A stretch of DNA of 64,000 bases, from contig PBMZ01000067.1 of NCBI GenBank assembly GCA_002722955.1, forward strand, positions 1-64,000. The letters run 5' to 3'. Positions 54,183 to 62,874 of this stretch are shown here, piece by piece (within the stretch, counting starts at the first letter, position 1; every line of letters begins with the position of its first letter). A program made the position numbers and the translations under genes. The notes under the pieces were generated by a model that saw only the letters and a list, made by a program, of their open reading frames with translations, was not told where the DNA came from and ran no database searches. The DNA is from Planctomycetaceae bacterium (GTDB lineage Bacteria; Planctomycetota; Planctomycetia; Planctomycetales; Planctomycetaceae).

Positions 54183-55250
54183 ATGAGCAACGAGCGCCCC
54201 CGTAACTTTGCCAGCGACAACTATTCGGGTATCTGTCCCGAGGCTTGGCAATCGATGCAAGAAGCGAACGCTGGCCACGAGCCCGCCTATGGCGAGGACC
54301 GTTGGACTCATCGCGCGACCGATTTGCTACGCGAGGTGTTCGAGTTCGAGTGCGATATCTTCTTCACCTTCAACGGCACATCGGCCAACGCGCTGGCGTT
54401 GGCATCGTTGTGCCAGTCTTACCACAGCATCATTTGCCATGAGCTGGCGCATGTGGAAACGGACGAGTGTGGTAGCCCCGAGTTCTTCTCGAACGGCACA
54501 AAGATTTTGTTGGTCAACGGCGAGCACGGACGCGTTCCACCCGAAGCCGTTGTCAAAACCGTGAACGCTCGAGATGACATACACTTTCCAAAGCCAAAGG
54601 TCTTGTCGATCACGCAGGCGACAGAGGTAGGCACGGTTTATAAGCCCGCGGATTTGGATGCCCTCAGCGAAACCGTCAGACGCCGCGGTCTGAAGATGCA
54701 CATGGACGGGGCACGTTTCGCCAATGCGGTGGCGACACTGAATGTCTCGCCCAAAGAGATCACGTGGAAAGTTGGCGTCGATGTGCTTTGCCTCGGTGGC
54801 ACGAAGAATGGACTGGCGGTTGGGGAAGCGGTGATCTTTTTCAACAAGGATCTGGCCGACGAATTCGGCTATCGCTGCAAACAAGCAGGTCAGCTCGCGT
54901 CCAAAATGCGTTTTCTCGCCGCGCCATGGGTTGGCATGATCGAATCCGAAGCTTGGCTGAATAACGCGAGACACGCCAATGCTCGAGCCCTTCAGTTGCA
55001 AAACGAACTGAAAGACATCGATGGCATCGAGTTCCTTGCCCCCGTCGAGGCAAACGCTGTCTTTGTCGAGTTGCCCGCTGAGGTCATCAAGGCACTTCGA
55101 GAAGAACGCTACTGGCGATTCTATACCTTTATCGGCGAGGGTGGTTGCCGCTTCATGTGTTCTTGGGACACCACCGAAGATGATGTCGCAGAATTGGCCA
55201 AGGACATCAAAGAGCTGATGGCGCTGAAAGCGAATCATAAACTCATTTAA
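54183..55250 (+). CDS. Threonine aldolase / beta-eliminating lyase family (PLP)
   Basis: The 355-residue protein has the fold-type I PLP pattern of low-specificity L-threonine aldolases: 'NFASDNYSGICPEAWQSM' at the start, 'FTFNGTSANALALAS' for phosphate binding, 'HMDGARFANAVA' with the conserved Asp, and 'CLGGTKNGLAVGEAVIFF' with the Schiff-base Lys. It cleaves threonine or allo-threonine to glycine and acetaldehyde in characterised relatives. Just three bases separate it from the FAH-family gene upstream, so the two are co-translated. The left arm of a palindromic repeat overlaps its stop codon. Confidence 0.9.
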   Translation: MSNERPRNFASDNYSGICPEAWQSMQEANAGHEPAYGEDRWTHRATDLLREVFEFECDIFFTFNGTSANALALASLCQSYHSIICHELAHVETDECGSPEFFSNGTKILLVNGEHGRVPPEAVVKTVNARDDIHFPKPKVLSITQATEVGTVYKPADLDALSETVRRRGLKMHMDGARFANAVATLNVSPKEITWKVGVDVLCLGGTKNGLAVGEAVIFFNKDLADEFGYRCKQAGQLASKMRFLAAPWVGMIESEAWLNNARHANARALQLQNELKDIDGIEFLAPVEANAVFVELPAEVIKALREERYWRFYTFIGEGGCRFMCSWDTTEDDVAELAKDIKELMALKANHKLI

Positions 55251-55305
55251 TTTGTAGCCGTAGGCGAAGAACGAAATGCCTCGCCTGCGGCTATGGGTTA
55301 AACGA
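55246..55305. repeat. Palindromic repeat (family A)
   Basis: The arms 'tttaatttgtagccgtaggcga' and 'cgcctgcggctatgggttaa' pair around 'agaacgaaatgcc'. The element begins in the last codons of the aldolase gene, unlike the other copies, which are fully intergenic. Confidence 0.75.
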
Positions 55306-55342
55306 CTTGCGACAGTTTATCAACACTTCAAAGAGACACCTC

Positions 55343-56932
55343 ATGCGATTGATTCTCACTCTGTTTTTCTCACTGACATTGATCATAAACACACAACTAT
55401 TCGCTGCTGACGCAAAGACAGCGGCGAAAAGCAAAGTGCATCCCGTTCCGGAAACGATCGAGCCCGTCGCCATTAAGGGCGCGAAACCTCGAAACGTTGT
55501 TTTTATTCTTTCAGACGATCATCGCTTCGACGCCATGAGCTTCATGGGCCATCAATTCGCCGAGACTCCTCACATGGACTCGATGGCAAAGAACGGCGTC
55601 CACCTAAAGAACGCGTTCGTGACAACGTCGCTGTGTTCACCCAGCCGTGCGTCAATCTTGACCGGTCTGTACACTTTTCGACATCGCGTGATCGACAACA
55701 ATCGGCTGGTGCCGGACGGAACGTTGTTCTTTCCGCAGTACTTGCAAAAAGCCGGTTATGCAACGGGCTTTATCGGCAAGTGGCATATGGGAGGCGCCCA
55801 TGACAACCCGCGTCCCGGCTTCGATTATTGGGTCAGTTTCCGAGGCCAAGGCAACTACCTACCACCCGGCCCCAAATACACGATCAACGTCAACGGCGAG
55901 CGGGTCAAGCAAGACGGCTACATTACAACTCTGTTGACCCGGTATGCGGTCGAGTTTCTCGAGTCGCAAAAGGACGCGGACAAACCGTTCTTCTTGTACC
56001 TATCTCACAAAGCCGTGCATGCCAACTTCACTCCAGAGAAGAAGTACGAGGACCGCTTTGCCAAGAAACCGTTCAAACGTCCGAAGAGCGAAGTGAAGCT
56101 GACCGAAAACAAACGCAATCTACCTCGCTGGCTGCTGGATCAACGCAACAGTTGGCACGGTGTGGACTTCCCGTATCACAGCGATTTGAACATCGAGCAA
56201 TACTACAAACGCTACTGCGAAGCTCTTTGCTCCGTCGACGACAGCGTGGGCGACGTGTTGGCGCAACTGAAGAAGATGGGCATTCACAACGAGACACTTG
56301 TCATCTACATGGGCGATAACGGCTTTATGTTTGGCGAGCACGGCTTGATCGACAAGCGCGTCGCTTACGAAACATCCATCCGAGTTCCGATGTTGATGCA
56401 ATGCCCGGACTTGTTCAAAGCGGGCACAGTCGTCGACAAGATGGTCGCCAACATCGACATTGCGCCGACAGTGTTCGAAGCGATGGGACTCGAGAAGCCC
56501 GCGCACATGGATGGTTCAAGCTTCATTCAGCTAGCTCAAGGCAAAGACATTCCGTGGCGTGACTACTTCTTGTACGTGTACTACTGGGAGAAGAACTTCC
56601 CACAATCACCAACCGTGTTCTCATTGCGGGGCGACAAATACAAGTACACGACGTACTACGGACTCTGGGACACCGACGAGTTCTTCGACATCGGCGCCGA
56701 CCCGATGGAGCAAAAGAACTTGATCCACGATCCGGCGTTTCAAAAGAAGTCGAAGGAGATGGAAAACCGGCTGTACCAGATGATGGCGGAACTCGGCGGC
56801 ATGGACATCCCCATGAACCAACCCCGTGGCCGCTCGCAAAACAAGAGACTGCGAAACCGCGAAGGCGACAGAGCATCGAATTTCCCAGGCTCGCTGGTGG
56901 TCGACGAACCGATCAATAAGAACGCCAAATAA
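55343..56932 (+). CDS. Secreted sulfatase
   Basis: About 529 residues from the ATG at 55343, with a signal peptide ('LILTLFFSLTLIINTQLFAA'). It carries the sulfatase active-site motif 'LCSPSRASILTG', in which Cys is converted to formylglycine, the metal site 'VFILSDDHRFDAMSFMGH', and 'GFIGKWHMGG'. 'MGDNGFMFGEHGLIDKR' supplies the second metal Asp and Asn. These enzymes remove sulfate esters from polysaccharides or other organics in the periplasm; the substrate is not evident. No FGE gene is adjacent. It follows the aldolase gene but after a palindrome. The C-terminal 60 residues are Arg/Asn-rich. Confidence 0.92.
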   Translation: MRLILTLFFSLTLIINTQLFAADAKTAAKSKVHPVPETIEPVAIKGAKPRNVVFILSDDHRFDAMSFMGHQFAETPHMDSMAKNGVHLKNAFVTTSLCSPSRASILTGLYTFRHRVIDNNRLVPDGTLFFPQYLQKAGYATGFIGKWHMGGAHDNPRPGFDYWVSFRGQGNYLPPGPKYTINVNGERVKQDGYITTLLTRYAVEFLESQKDADKPFFLYLSHKAVHANFTPEKKYEDRFAKKPFKRPKSEVKLTENKRNLPRWLLDQRNSWHGVDFPYHSDLNIEQYYKRYCEALCSVDDSVGDVLAQLKKMGIHNETLVIYMGDNGFMFGEHGLIDKRVAYETSIRVPMLMQCPDLFKAGTVVDKMVANIDIAPTVFEAMGLEKPAHMDGSSFIQLAQGKDIPWRDYFLYVYYWEKNFPQSPTVFSLRGDKYKYTTYYGLWDTDEFFDIGADPMEQKNLIHDPAFQKKSKEMENRLYQMMAELGGMDIPMNQPRGRSQNKRLRNREGDRASNFPGSLVVDEPINKNAK

Positions 56933-57075
56933 CCGCTTGCTAGACTCTTTGTTTCGGAAGAATGTCAAACAAAGCGTCCTGCCTGCCGCTTGTACTGTCG
57001 CAGTGCATTCTTGTTAGTTCCGCTGTGACGGCTCGCACCGATTCTTCTTAGTACTTGCCGTAGAAAGATACTCTA

Positions 57076-57639
57076 ATGTTGCCAAAACAAATTCGTATGA
57101 TCGGTTTCGTCGCTTTGTCTTGTCTTTTTTTCGTCAATATCTATGCATCGACAGAAGAAGCAAAACAACCCGTCTTTTCCAAGACCACTTTTGATCTTGG
57201 CATCGTGGTGTCCGACCTCGATAAGGCGGCCAAGTTTTATACCGAAGTCATTGGGATGACCGAGATCAAGGGCTTCACGGCACCAGCCGATGTTGCGACG
57301 TCTTTCGGTCTGACAGACAACCAACCCGCCGTCGTACGCAGATTCGTGATGGCGGATGTCGAGGGTGCTCCGTCCCTTAAGTTAATGGCGTTTCCAGACG
57401 CGCCCGGAGCCAAATCTGACCAGAAATATATCCATTCGACACTCGGCTTCAGTTACCTGACGTTATTCGTGAATGACATGGATGCCGCCGTCGAGCGTGC
57501 TAACAAGGCTGGCGTCAAATTGCTCGGAACAACTCCCGCGAAACTTGGGGCTAACAGGTACCTGGCGGTTTACAAGGACCTGGATGGCAATTTCATCGAA
57601 CTGATCGGACCATCAAAAAAGAACGCGACAGGGAAGTAA
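57076..57639 (+). CDS. Secreted VOC (glyoxalase/bleomycin-resistance) family protein
   Basis: The 187-residue protein has an N-terminal hydrophobic signal ('MIGFVALSCLFFVNIYAST') and a VOC domain of paired beta-alpha-beta units ('TFDLGIVVSDLDKAAKFYTE', 'YLTLFVNDMDAAVERANKAG'). It ends with 'YLAVYKDLDGNFIELIGPSK', whose E-L-I-G end carries a typical metal-ligand Glu. VOC proteins include glyoxalases, dioxygenases and resistance proteins; the periplasmic signal makes a glyoxalase role less likely. The function is unassigned. It lies about 140 bases after the sulfatase with no obvious operon link. Confidence 0.8.
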   Translation: MLPKQIRMIGFVALSCLFFVNIYASTEEAKQPVFSKTTFDLGIVVSDLDKAAKFYTEVIGMTEIKGFTAPADVATSFGLTDNQPAVVRRFVMADVEGAPSLKLMAFPDAPGAKSDQKYIHSTLGFSYLTLFVNDMDAAVERANKAGVKLLGTTPAKLGANRYLAVYKDLDGNFIELIGPSKKNATGK

Positions 57640-57760
57640 ATCACAACTCGAAGCAAGCAAAGGTGGCATTCTACTTTTGCGGCAAAACTTGCTTTAGATT
57701 AGTAGTATGCCCGAATGTCCCATTCTGCAGCTTCCAGAAGGAACTGATCAATAGCCAAAA

Positions 57761-57795
57761 CGGTACCTGACACCTTTGCCTGTCCCCTTTCCTTA
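57761..57795. repeat. GGTACCTGACACCTTT-type fragment
   Basis: The sequence 'cggtacctgacacctttgcc' followed by 'tgtcccctttcct' resembles the short repeat fragments that recur near REP-associated tyrosine transposases in many bacteria. It is recognised only by its pattern and only one copy occurs here. A similar 'ggggacattc..gaatgttccc' palindrome lies on the other side of the next gene at 58334-58353. Confidence 0.4.
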
Positions 57796-57849
57796 AGATT
57801 CCCGATCTATCCCATATCCCGGAAGAATACTTCAGGTTTGATCCGTTCT

Positions 57850-57855
57850 AGGAGG
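57850..57855 (+). promoter_or_regulatory. Strong Shine-Dalgarno AGGAGG
   Basis: A perfect AGGAGG lies 6 bases before the ATG at 57862. It decides the start of the hypothetical gene against the track's upstream GTG/ATG at 57838. Confidence 0.8.
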
Positions 57856-57861
57856 TCAATC

Positions 57862-58311
57862 ATGGACCATGAGTTAACGATCTTTATCTCGTTATCCCGA
57901 CAACCAAGAATGTATGTACAATCTGACCGCTTCGATGCAGTGTGCGCATATATGGACGGATACGATGCTGCACTTCGCGGAAGAGTTCTAAATGGTTTCC
58001 GACATTGGTTGCTCTCGGAAGGCGATGAATGGTCGAACCTACCTTGGTGGGGGATTGTCCGTCGGAATTTGTTTCCAGACCAAAACCCTGCCGACGCGCT
58101 ATCGAAATCTGGCAGCGATGAAGCGTTAGAGGCATTAGCCTGTTACCTTGAACAATTCTGCAGTTGTATCAAGGTCGGTGGTTTGCAAGCTATCTATGCA
58201 AAGTACAACGCATGGCTGTTATCGCGGACGGATGATGCTACTGCAGAGTTTAGAGATCGAATTCTTGAAATAATTGACTCCGAAAAACGGCGGCACAACA
58301 TAGAGGAATAA
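57862..58311 (+). CDS. Hypothetical protein (about 149 aa)
   Basis: Starts at the ATG after a perfect AGGAGG. The protein is mostly helical with conserved-looking Trp-rich turns ('EGDEWSNLPWWGIVRRNLFP'), a Cys-containing 'LEQFCSCIKVGG' and a helical C-terminus. There is no signal peptide. I do not recognise the family. It is bracketed by repeat-like fragments at 57761 and 58334, and its base composition is slightly more AT-rich than its neighbours, which would fit acquisition by transfer. The length and strong RBS make it a real gene. Confidence 0.6.
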   Translation: MDHELTIFISLSRQPRMYVQSDRFDAVCAYMDGYDAALRGRVLNGFRHWLLSEGDEWSNLPWWGIVRRNLFPDQNPADALSKSGSDEALEALACYLEQFCSCIKVGGLQAIYAKYNAWLLSRTDDATAEFRDRILEIIDSEKRRHNIEE

Positions 58312-58333
58312 AGGGTAGAGGGAGGCAAACAAC

Positions 58334-58353
58334 GGGGACATTCAGAATGTTCC
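58334..58353. repeat. Short palindrome after hypothetical gene
   Basis: GGGGACATTC pairs with GAATGTTCCC with one mismatch, followed by 'ttttcc'. On the plus strand it could terminate the preceding gene; it also looks like part of a dispersed fragment family. Confidence 0.5.
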
Positions 58354-58557
58354 CTTTTCCATTTCCTATCCCTTTCCTGGGCAAGGTCATATTGGTCGAC
58401 CTTTTTCCTGCTGCTCGTATAGGCATCAGTCAAAATCAGCTACGATTCGACTAGATGCGCGCCGAGTTCCACTCGTTCGAATCCCAATTTGCCGTAGGAT
58501 TCTGAATGATTGCATCTCGGCCAAGGATTGTGCAGCCTATGGAAAACGCGAGATGCC

Positions 58558-59847
58558 ATGTCACTCAATGAACAACAATCGAATCGACACGCTGGTGAAA
58601 ACACGTTGATATGGACCGTGTGGTTCACCTACGGTGCCTTTTATTTTTGCCGCACTAATATCTCGGCCGCAGTTCCTGGTTTGAAGGAATCAGTGGAAGC
58701 CGGAGGACTTGGCCTAACCGCGACTCAGGTCAGCTATATTCTTGGCGGCACGAAACTGGCCTATGCAACCGGTCAGTTTTTGAACGGCCAACTTTCTGAA
58801 CAGCTTGCCCCGCGGAAGCTGTTGGCGATTGGCATGCTTGGCACGGCCGTGCTGAATGTCATCTTTGGCTTCGGTACTGCGCTTTACTTTTTGATTTTTA
58901 TCTGGGCATGCAACGGCTATAGCCAAGCTCTGGGTTGGACTCCGTGTGTGCGTGTATTAGCAAATTGGTTTCCGGTCGAGCGGCGCGGAAAGGTGATCGG
59001 ACTCGTCGGCACGGGATACCAGGCAACAGCCGTGGCAACTTACCTCGTCTCCGGATTCGCCGCTGAATGGTTTGGTTGGCGAGGAGTGTTTTGGGTTTCC
59101 GCTGGGATTATGACGCTGGCTGCCTTGGCAATGTGGTTCTTGCTCGAAGAAAAGCCTCGCGAGGAAGACGCCTTTGTGTCTCCTGATGCTAATGAATCAA
59201 ACAGGTTACCATCGAACGATCCAAGTAATACGGTGTTGCGAAACCTTTGGCTGACCTTGACGAATCCCGCGTTGTGGCTGTTGGGCATATCGCTGGGTTT
59301 GCTCAACGCTTCGCGGTACGGGTTCTTGGATTGGGGCTTGACTCATTTGAAGGAAGTTCAGGAGACCGGCGTTGGCAAAGCTGCGTTGAAGTACGCGGTG
59401 TTGCCGGTTGGAGCCATCGCAGGATCGTATCTAGCGGGTTGGGCCACCGACCGGTTTTTCGGCAGCCGTCGGGCTCCGGTGACTTGCGTGTTGTTAGTTT
59501 TGTTAGGTCTGTTGAGTCTGGCTTATGACTCGGTGGCTCGCACAAGTGTACCAGCGACAATGTTGTTGTTGGTTGTCATTGGATTCTGCATTTACGGACC
59601 GCAGGTCTTGCTGGTGGGAACGGCGCCTGCGGACTTGGCCCGCAAGGGAACGTCTGCTGCTGCTGCGGGTTTCGTGAACTGCATGGGTTATATCGGCGCA
59701 GCTTCTGGCGATTATTTCACGGGCCGTTCGTTGGATGCATCTGGTTGGCAATCGACCATTTATCTCTGGGCCATCTGGGCCTTTGCCGCGGCAGTAGCTG
59801 CAGGTCTGCTCTGGGGAGCAACGTCTCCTGATGACAAAGGAACATAG
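58558..59847 (+). CDS. MFS transporter, organophosphate:phosphate antiporter-like
   Basis: About 429 residues with 12 hydrophobic segments, starting at the ATG at 58558 after a short upstream extension in the track. The N-terminal half has 'FYFCRTNISAAVPGLKES' and 'NGYSQALGWTPCVRVLANWF', patterns of the OPA family (GlpT/UhpT-like, where Arg residues bind phosphate). The last residues are hydrophilic. It probably moves a phosphorylated organic compound across the membrane. The next genes encode a cytidylyltransferase-like enzyme and a MetE-like enzyme, so the substrate could be a phospho-ester or phosphonate; that is inference. Confidence 0.8.
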   Translation: MSLNEQQSNRHAGENTLIWTVWFTYGAFYFCRTNISAAVPGLKESVEAGGLGLTATQVSYILGGTKLAYATGQFLNGQLSEQLAPRKLLAIGMLGTAVLNVIFGFGTALYFLIFIWACNGYSQALGWTPCVRVLANWFPVERRGKVIGLVGTGYQATAVATYLVSGFAAEWFGWRGVFWVSAGIMTLAALAMWFLLEEKPREEDAFVSPDANESNRLPSNDPSNTVLRNLWLTLTNPALWLLGISLGLLNASRYGFLDWGLTHLKEVQETGVGKAALKYAVLPVGAIAGSYLAGWATDRFFGSRRAPVTCVLLVLLGLLSLAYDSVARTSVPATMLLLVVIGFCIYGPQVLLVGTAPADLARKGTSAAAAGFVNCMGYIGAASGDYFTGRSLDASGWQSTIYLWAIWAFAAAVAAGLLWGATSPDDKGT

Positions 59848-59907
59848 TCGGTAAGAATCTACGATTCGTGCAGAATGCGTAGGCCATCAATACAGGCAAG
59901 GATAAGC

Positions 59908-60675
59908 ATGAGAGCAATCATTATTGGCGCGGGCCGCGGCAGCCGCCTAATGCCGACAACCGCAGAGACCCCAAAGTGCTTTGCGGAAGTCCAAGGAAAA
60001 CGCATTCTGGATTGGACTCTAGAAGCGTTTCGTGAAAACGGTGTCGAGCAGATTACATTCATCGGCGGCTATCGCATTGAAGTCGTTCAGGGCGAATACC
60101 CAGAATTCCAATTCCGGCACAACACGGACTGGCAAAACAACAACATCATGGAGTCCTTGTTCTACGCAAGCGACCTGATGGACGAACCGTTCATGTGTTG
60201 CTACTCAGACATTCTGTTCACGAAAAACATTGTCCGAGATCTGTTGAGTTCCGAAGCGGACATTTCCTTGGCCGTCGATTCGGAATGGTTGGTTCGTTAT
60301 GAGCAGCGCACTGAACATCCCAGCGATGATGCCGAAAAAGTCACAGTGGCCAATGGTCAAGTCACACGTGTTCATCGTGCGATCCCCGAACAAGGTGCTT
60401 ACGGTGAATACATCGGACTAGCAAAGTTTTCCGCTGCCGGAGCCGCCGCGTTGCTCGAACATTACCAAGAGCGGCGTCAAGAATTCGCTGGTCAGCCATT
60501 CCGTGAAGCGAAAGTGTTTGAAAAGTCGTACTTGATTCATTTGCTGCAAGACATGATCGAAGTCGGCCACAAAATGGTACATGTCGACACACCTGGTGGT
60601 TATATTGAAGTCGATACTCAGCAGGATTTTGAATACGCACGCGAGCTCTGGACATCGCGGCATTTGAATAAGTAA
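59908..60675 (+). CDS. Nucleotidyltransferase (phosphocholine/phosphonate cytidylyltransferase-like)
   Basis: About 255 residues from the ATG at 59908, which has AAGGA upstream. It opens with the nucleotide-binding 'IIIGAGRGSRLMPTTAETPK' (GxGxRLxPxT..PK). The next region 'NIMESLFYASDLMDEPFMCC', 'YSDILFT' and 'AYGEYIGLAKFS' match LicC-like phosphocholine cytidylyltransferases and their phosphonate relatives more than sugar nucleotidyltransferases. The likely reaction joins CTP with a phospho-amino-alcohol or aminoalkylphosphonate. It follows the MFS gene by 60 bases and precedes the MetE-like gene by about 30, so an operon is likely. Confidence 0.8.
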   Translation: MRAIIIGAGRGSRLMPTTAETPKCFAEVQGKRILDWTLEAFRENGVEQITFIGGYRIEVVQGEYPEFQFRHNTDWQNNNIMESLFYASDLMDEPFMCCYSDILFTKNIVRDLLSSEADISLAVDSEWLVRYEQRTEHPSDDAEKVTVANGQVTRVHRAIPEQGAYGEYIGLAKFSAAGAAALLEHYQERRQEFAGQPFREAKVFEKSYLIHLLQDMIEVGHKMVHVDTPGGYIEVDTQQDFEYARELWTSRHLNK

Positions 60676-60706
60676 TTCCGATCGCTTAATGACCAGGAAC
60701 ACTTCA

Positions 60707-61774
60707 ATGTCCGACCGCCTACTATTTCCAGCATCAATCATTGGCTCGATGCCTCGCCCGGATTTCGTCAAAGACTTGATTGCCGACGACTGTCCGTACT
60801 CCGAGGAAGAACACGAACGCTTCATGAGCGCCGCGATTCGCTCGGTGGTGGCGATGCAAGAAGCTGCAGGATTGGATGTTGTTTCCGATGGTGAATGGCG
60901 ACGCAAATCGTATATCGGTGTGATTGCCGAGTTGGCTCACGGTTTTGAATTGAGCACAAATCCAGCCGATGGTCGACCTTGGACGATTGTGGTTGACAAG
61001 TTATCGCCAAAACAGCCTGGCTTCATTGCCAAAGAAGTCGCCTTTCTGAAAACACTCACTGACCGGCAAATCAAAGCCACGCTTCCTGCACCTGCATTGT
61101 TGGGCGAACGAATGTGGGATGCCGAGGCGTCGTCGAAAGCTTACCCCACACGCGAAGAATTCGTCCGCGATTGCATACCAATTCTGCGCCGCGAGGTTGA
61201 ATTGCTGCGCGATGAAGGTGTCTCGATCATCCAAGTTGACGATCCGCATCTGTGTTTGTTCGTGAATCCCGAGGTCCGCGCGGGCTACGAGAATCCCGAT
61301 CAAGCCGCCGACTTTGCTGTCGACATGGATAACCAATTGGTAGCGGGTTTTGACGACGTCCAATTAGCCGTACACCTTTGCCGCCGCAGCGGCGCGCGGG
61401 TGCGAGGCGAAGCAAAGTTCTACGGCAGCTTCGATCCAATCATGCCTCAGTTGCGAAGGTTATCGGTCGGTCATGTCACGATGGAATTCACCACTCCCGG
61501 TTCGGGCGAGATGTCCGTGCTGCGCGAGTTGCCCAAGGACGTAGATATCGGGCTCGGTTGCGTCAGTTGTCTTCCTGGCGAGGTGGACTCCGTGGAAACC
61601 ATCGTTGGTCGAGTCGAGCAAGCACTCAAATACGTCGCGCCCGAGCGAATTACGTTGAATCCCGAATGCGGCTTCGCCCCCGGTTCAGCGGCAGCGGTGA
61701 GCATCGACGAGGTCTACACCAAACTAAAAAACGAAACAACCGCCGCGATCCAGCTCCGCGAAAAGTATTCGTGA
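60707..61774 (+). CDS. Cobalamin-independent methionine synthase-like (MetE C-terminal) protein
   Basis: About 355 residues, starting at the ATG at 60707 with AGGAAC before it. It matches the UROD/MetE barrel used by stand-alone MetE C-terminal domains: 'FPASIIGSMPRPDFVKDLIA', 'GLDVVSDGEWRRKSYIG' and 'IIQVDDPHLCL'. The zinc site in this family uses His and Cys; 'HLCRRSGAR' and 'NPECGFAPG' are plausible ligands. It transfers a methyl group to a thiol in known members. Lacking the MetE N-domain, it is one of the shorter methyltransferases of unclear substrate. It likely acts with the upstream cytidylyltransferase and MFS genes. Confidence 0.8.
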   Translation: MSDRLLFPASIIGSMPRPDFVKDLIADDCPYSEEEHERFMSAAIRSVVAMQEAAGLDVVSDGEWRRKSYIGVIAELAHGFELSTNPADGRPWTIVVDKLSPKQPGFIAKEVAFLKTLTDRQIKATLPAPALLGERMWDAEASSKAYPTREEFVRDCIPILRREVELLRDEGVSIIQVDDPHLCLFVNPEVRAGYENPDQAADFAVDMDNQLVAGFDDVQLAVHLCRRSGARVRGEAKFYGSFDPIMPQLRRLSVGHVTMEFTTPGSGEMSVLRELPKDVDIGLGCVSCLPGEVDSVETIVGRVEQALKYVAPERITLNPECGFAPGSAAAVSIDEVYTKLKNETTAAIQLREKYS

Positions 61775-61970
61775 CGGCTGTCTAGACGCCAATCATCGAG
61801 CCCGCTCGGATTCTTGCTGCACAAGTCATAGCAACGAATTGACTGCTCTCTGCCGTCAATTCGACGACATAGTTGCCTTGCAAACTTTCATCAAGACAAC
61901 TTCATACGTGATCATTTGCTTTGCCACTTCGGGTTACAACTCGACCTCTCTTTCTTCCCCGATTGGCATC

Positions 61971-62691
61971 GTGAGTGCGTCAAGGACAAAGTCACGTTTG
62001 CTGTTCGTTTCATGCACCACTTGTTTGCTGACACTCCTGACCTATCTTGCGCTGGCCAAGGAGACACAACCCAGCCCTACAAGAGCCAAATCTGTTCGAG
62101 CTAATGGTGCAGCCACGTTCGTCCCGCGCCTTGACGAGAAAGAACAGCAACTCCTCGCCGCAATGTCAAAGCGAGTCGATGTTGAGTTTGAAAACACGCC
62201 ACTTTCCGCTGCTGTTCAGGAACTTTCAAAATTGTCGGACATCCCGATCCTCGTTGATCTAGAGCAACTCGAAGTCGATGGGATTTCCGTCGATAGCACC
62301 ATCGACCTAAAGCTGTCCCACCTGCCACTCCATGAAACATTTAACCACTTAGGTTGCAACTGGGTAATCGAAGACGGAGCGTTACTGTTAACTTCGTTTG
62401 ATGACGCATTCATCGACCGCATTCATCGACCGCTTTTATCCAATTGGTGATATCGTCGATCCACTAGACAAAACAGCTGTGAAAGAGCTTTCCACAACGA
62501 TCGTTTTGATGACAAATGGGCCATGGGTAGACGACGAAGGAACGGGTGGAGTCATCATTCCTTCGAGAAACACGAAGTCGTTGCACATCCGGGCAAATTG
62601 GCAGCTTCACGGTGAAATCGTTGAAGCACTAGACACCATCCGACAAGCCAAAGAGGCAGGCGAAGCCATGAATGCAATTCGCGTTCGCTAA
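61971..62691 (+). pseudogene. Secreted hypothetical protein broken by a 13-bp tandem duplication
   Basis: The first ORF (start near the GTG at 61971, signal peptide 'LLFVSCTTCLLTLLTYLALA') has an STN-like region ('VDVEFENTPLSAAVQELSKL'). It reads well to 'LLTSFDDAFIDR' and then fails. The second ORF (62398-62691) continues in another frame as 'FIDRFYPIGDIVDPLDKTAV'. The junction is 'gcattcatcgacc' written twice in tandem (62406-62418 and 62419-62431). Removing one copy restores a single frame of about 235 residues. The second frame ends 'AGEAMNAIRVR' at a normal stop. The product may be an STN/secretin-like periplasmic protein; function unknown. Confidence 0.75.
62405..62431 (+). repeat. 13-bp tandem duplication
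   Basis: Two adjacent copies of 'gcattcatcgacc' (with one extra flanking base shared on each side). The insert length is not a multiple of three, so it shifts the frame. A recent slippage or replication event is the simplest origin. Confidence 0.9.
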
Positions 62692-62874
62692 ATGGATGCA
62701 GTCGTTGAATCAACGACATTTACGCTTCATGCAAGCAAGACAAAAGGAAACAGATGTCCGCGACAATTCAAGCTTCACTCTGATCCGCCAGCGATTGATA
62801 TAGTCGAATTTCGTCCAATGTGATGAAATTGCTGTTTGCGTCGGCATATTCACAATCGCTCAGGGAGAGTTGGC

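Noticed and set aside
54327-55238. 303-residue minus-strand ORF antisense to the threonine aldolase
   Set aside because: It is a shadow of a clearly conserved PLP enzyme on the plus strand and has no recognisable domain.
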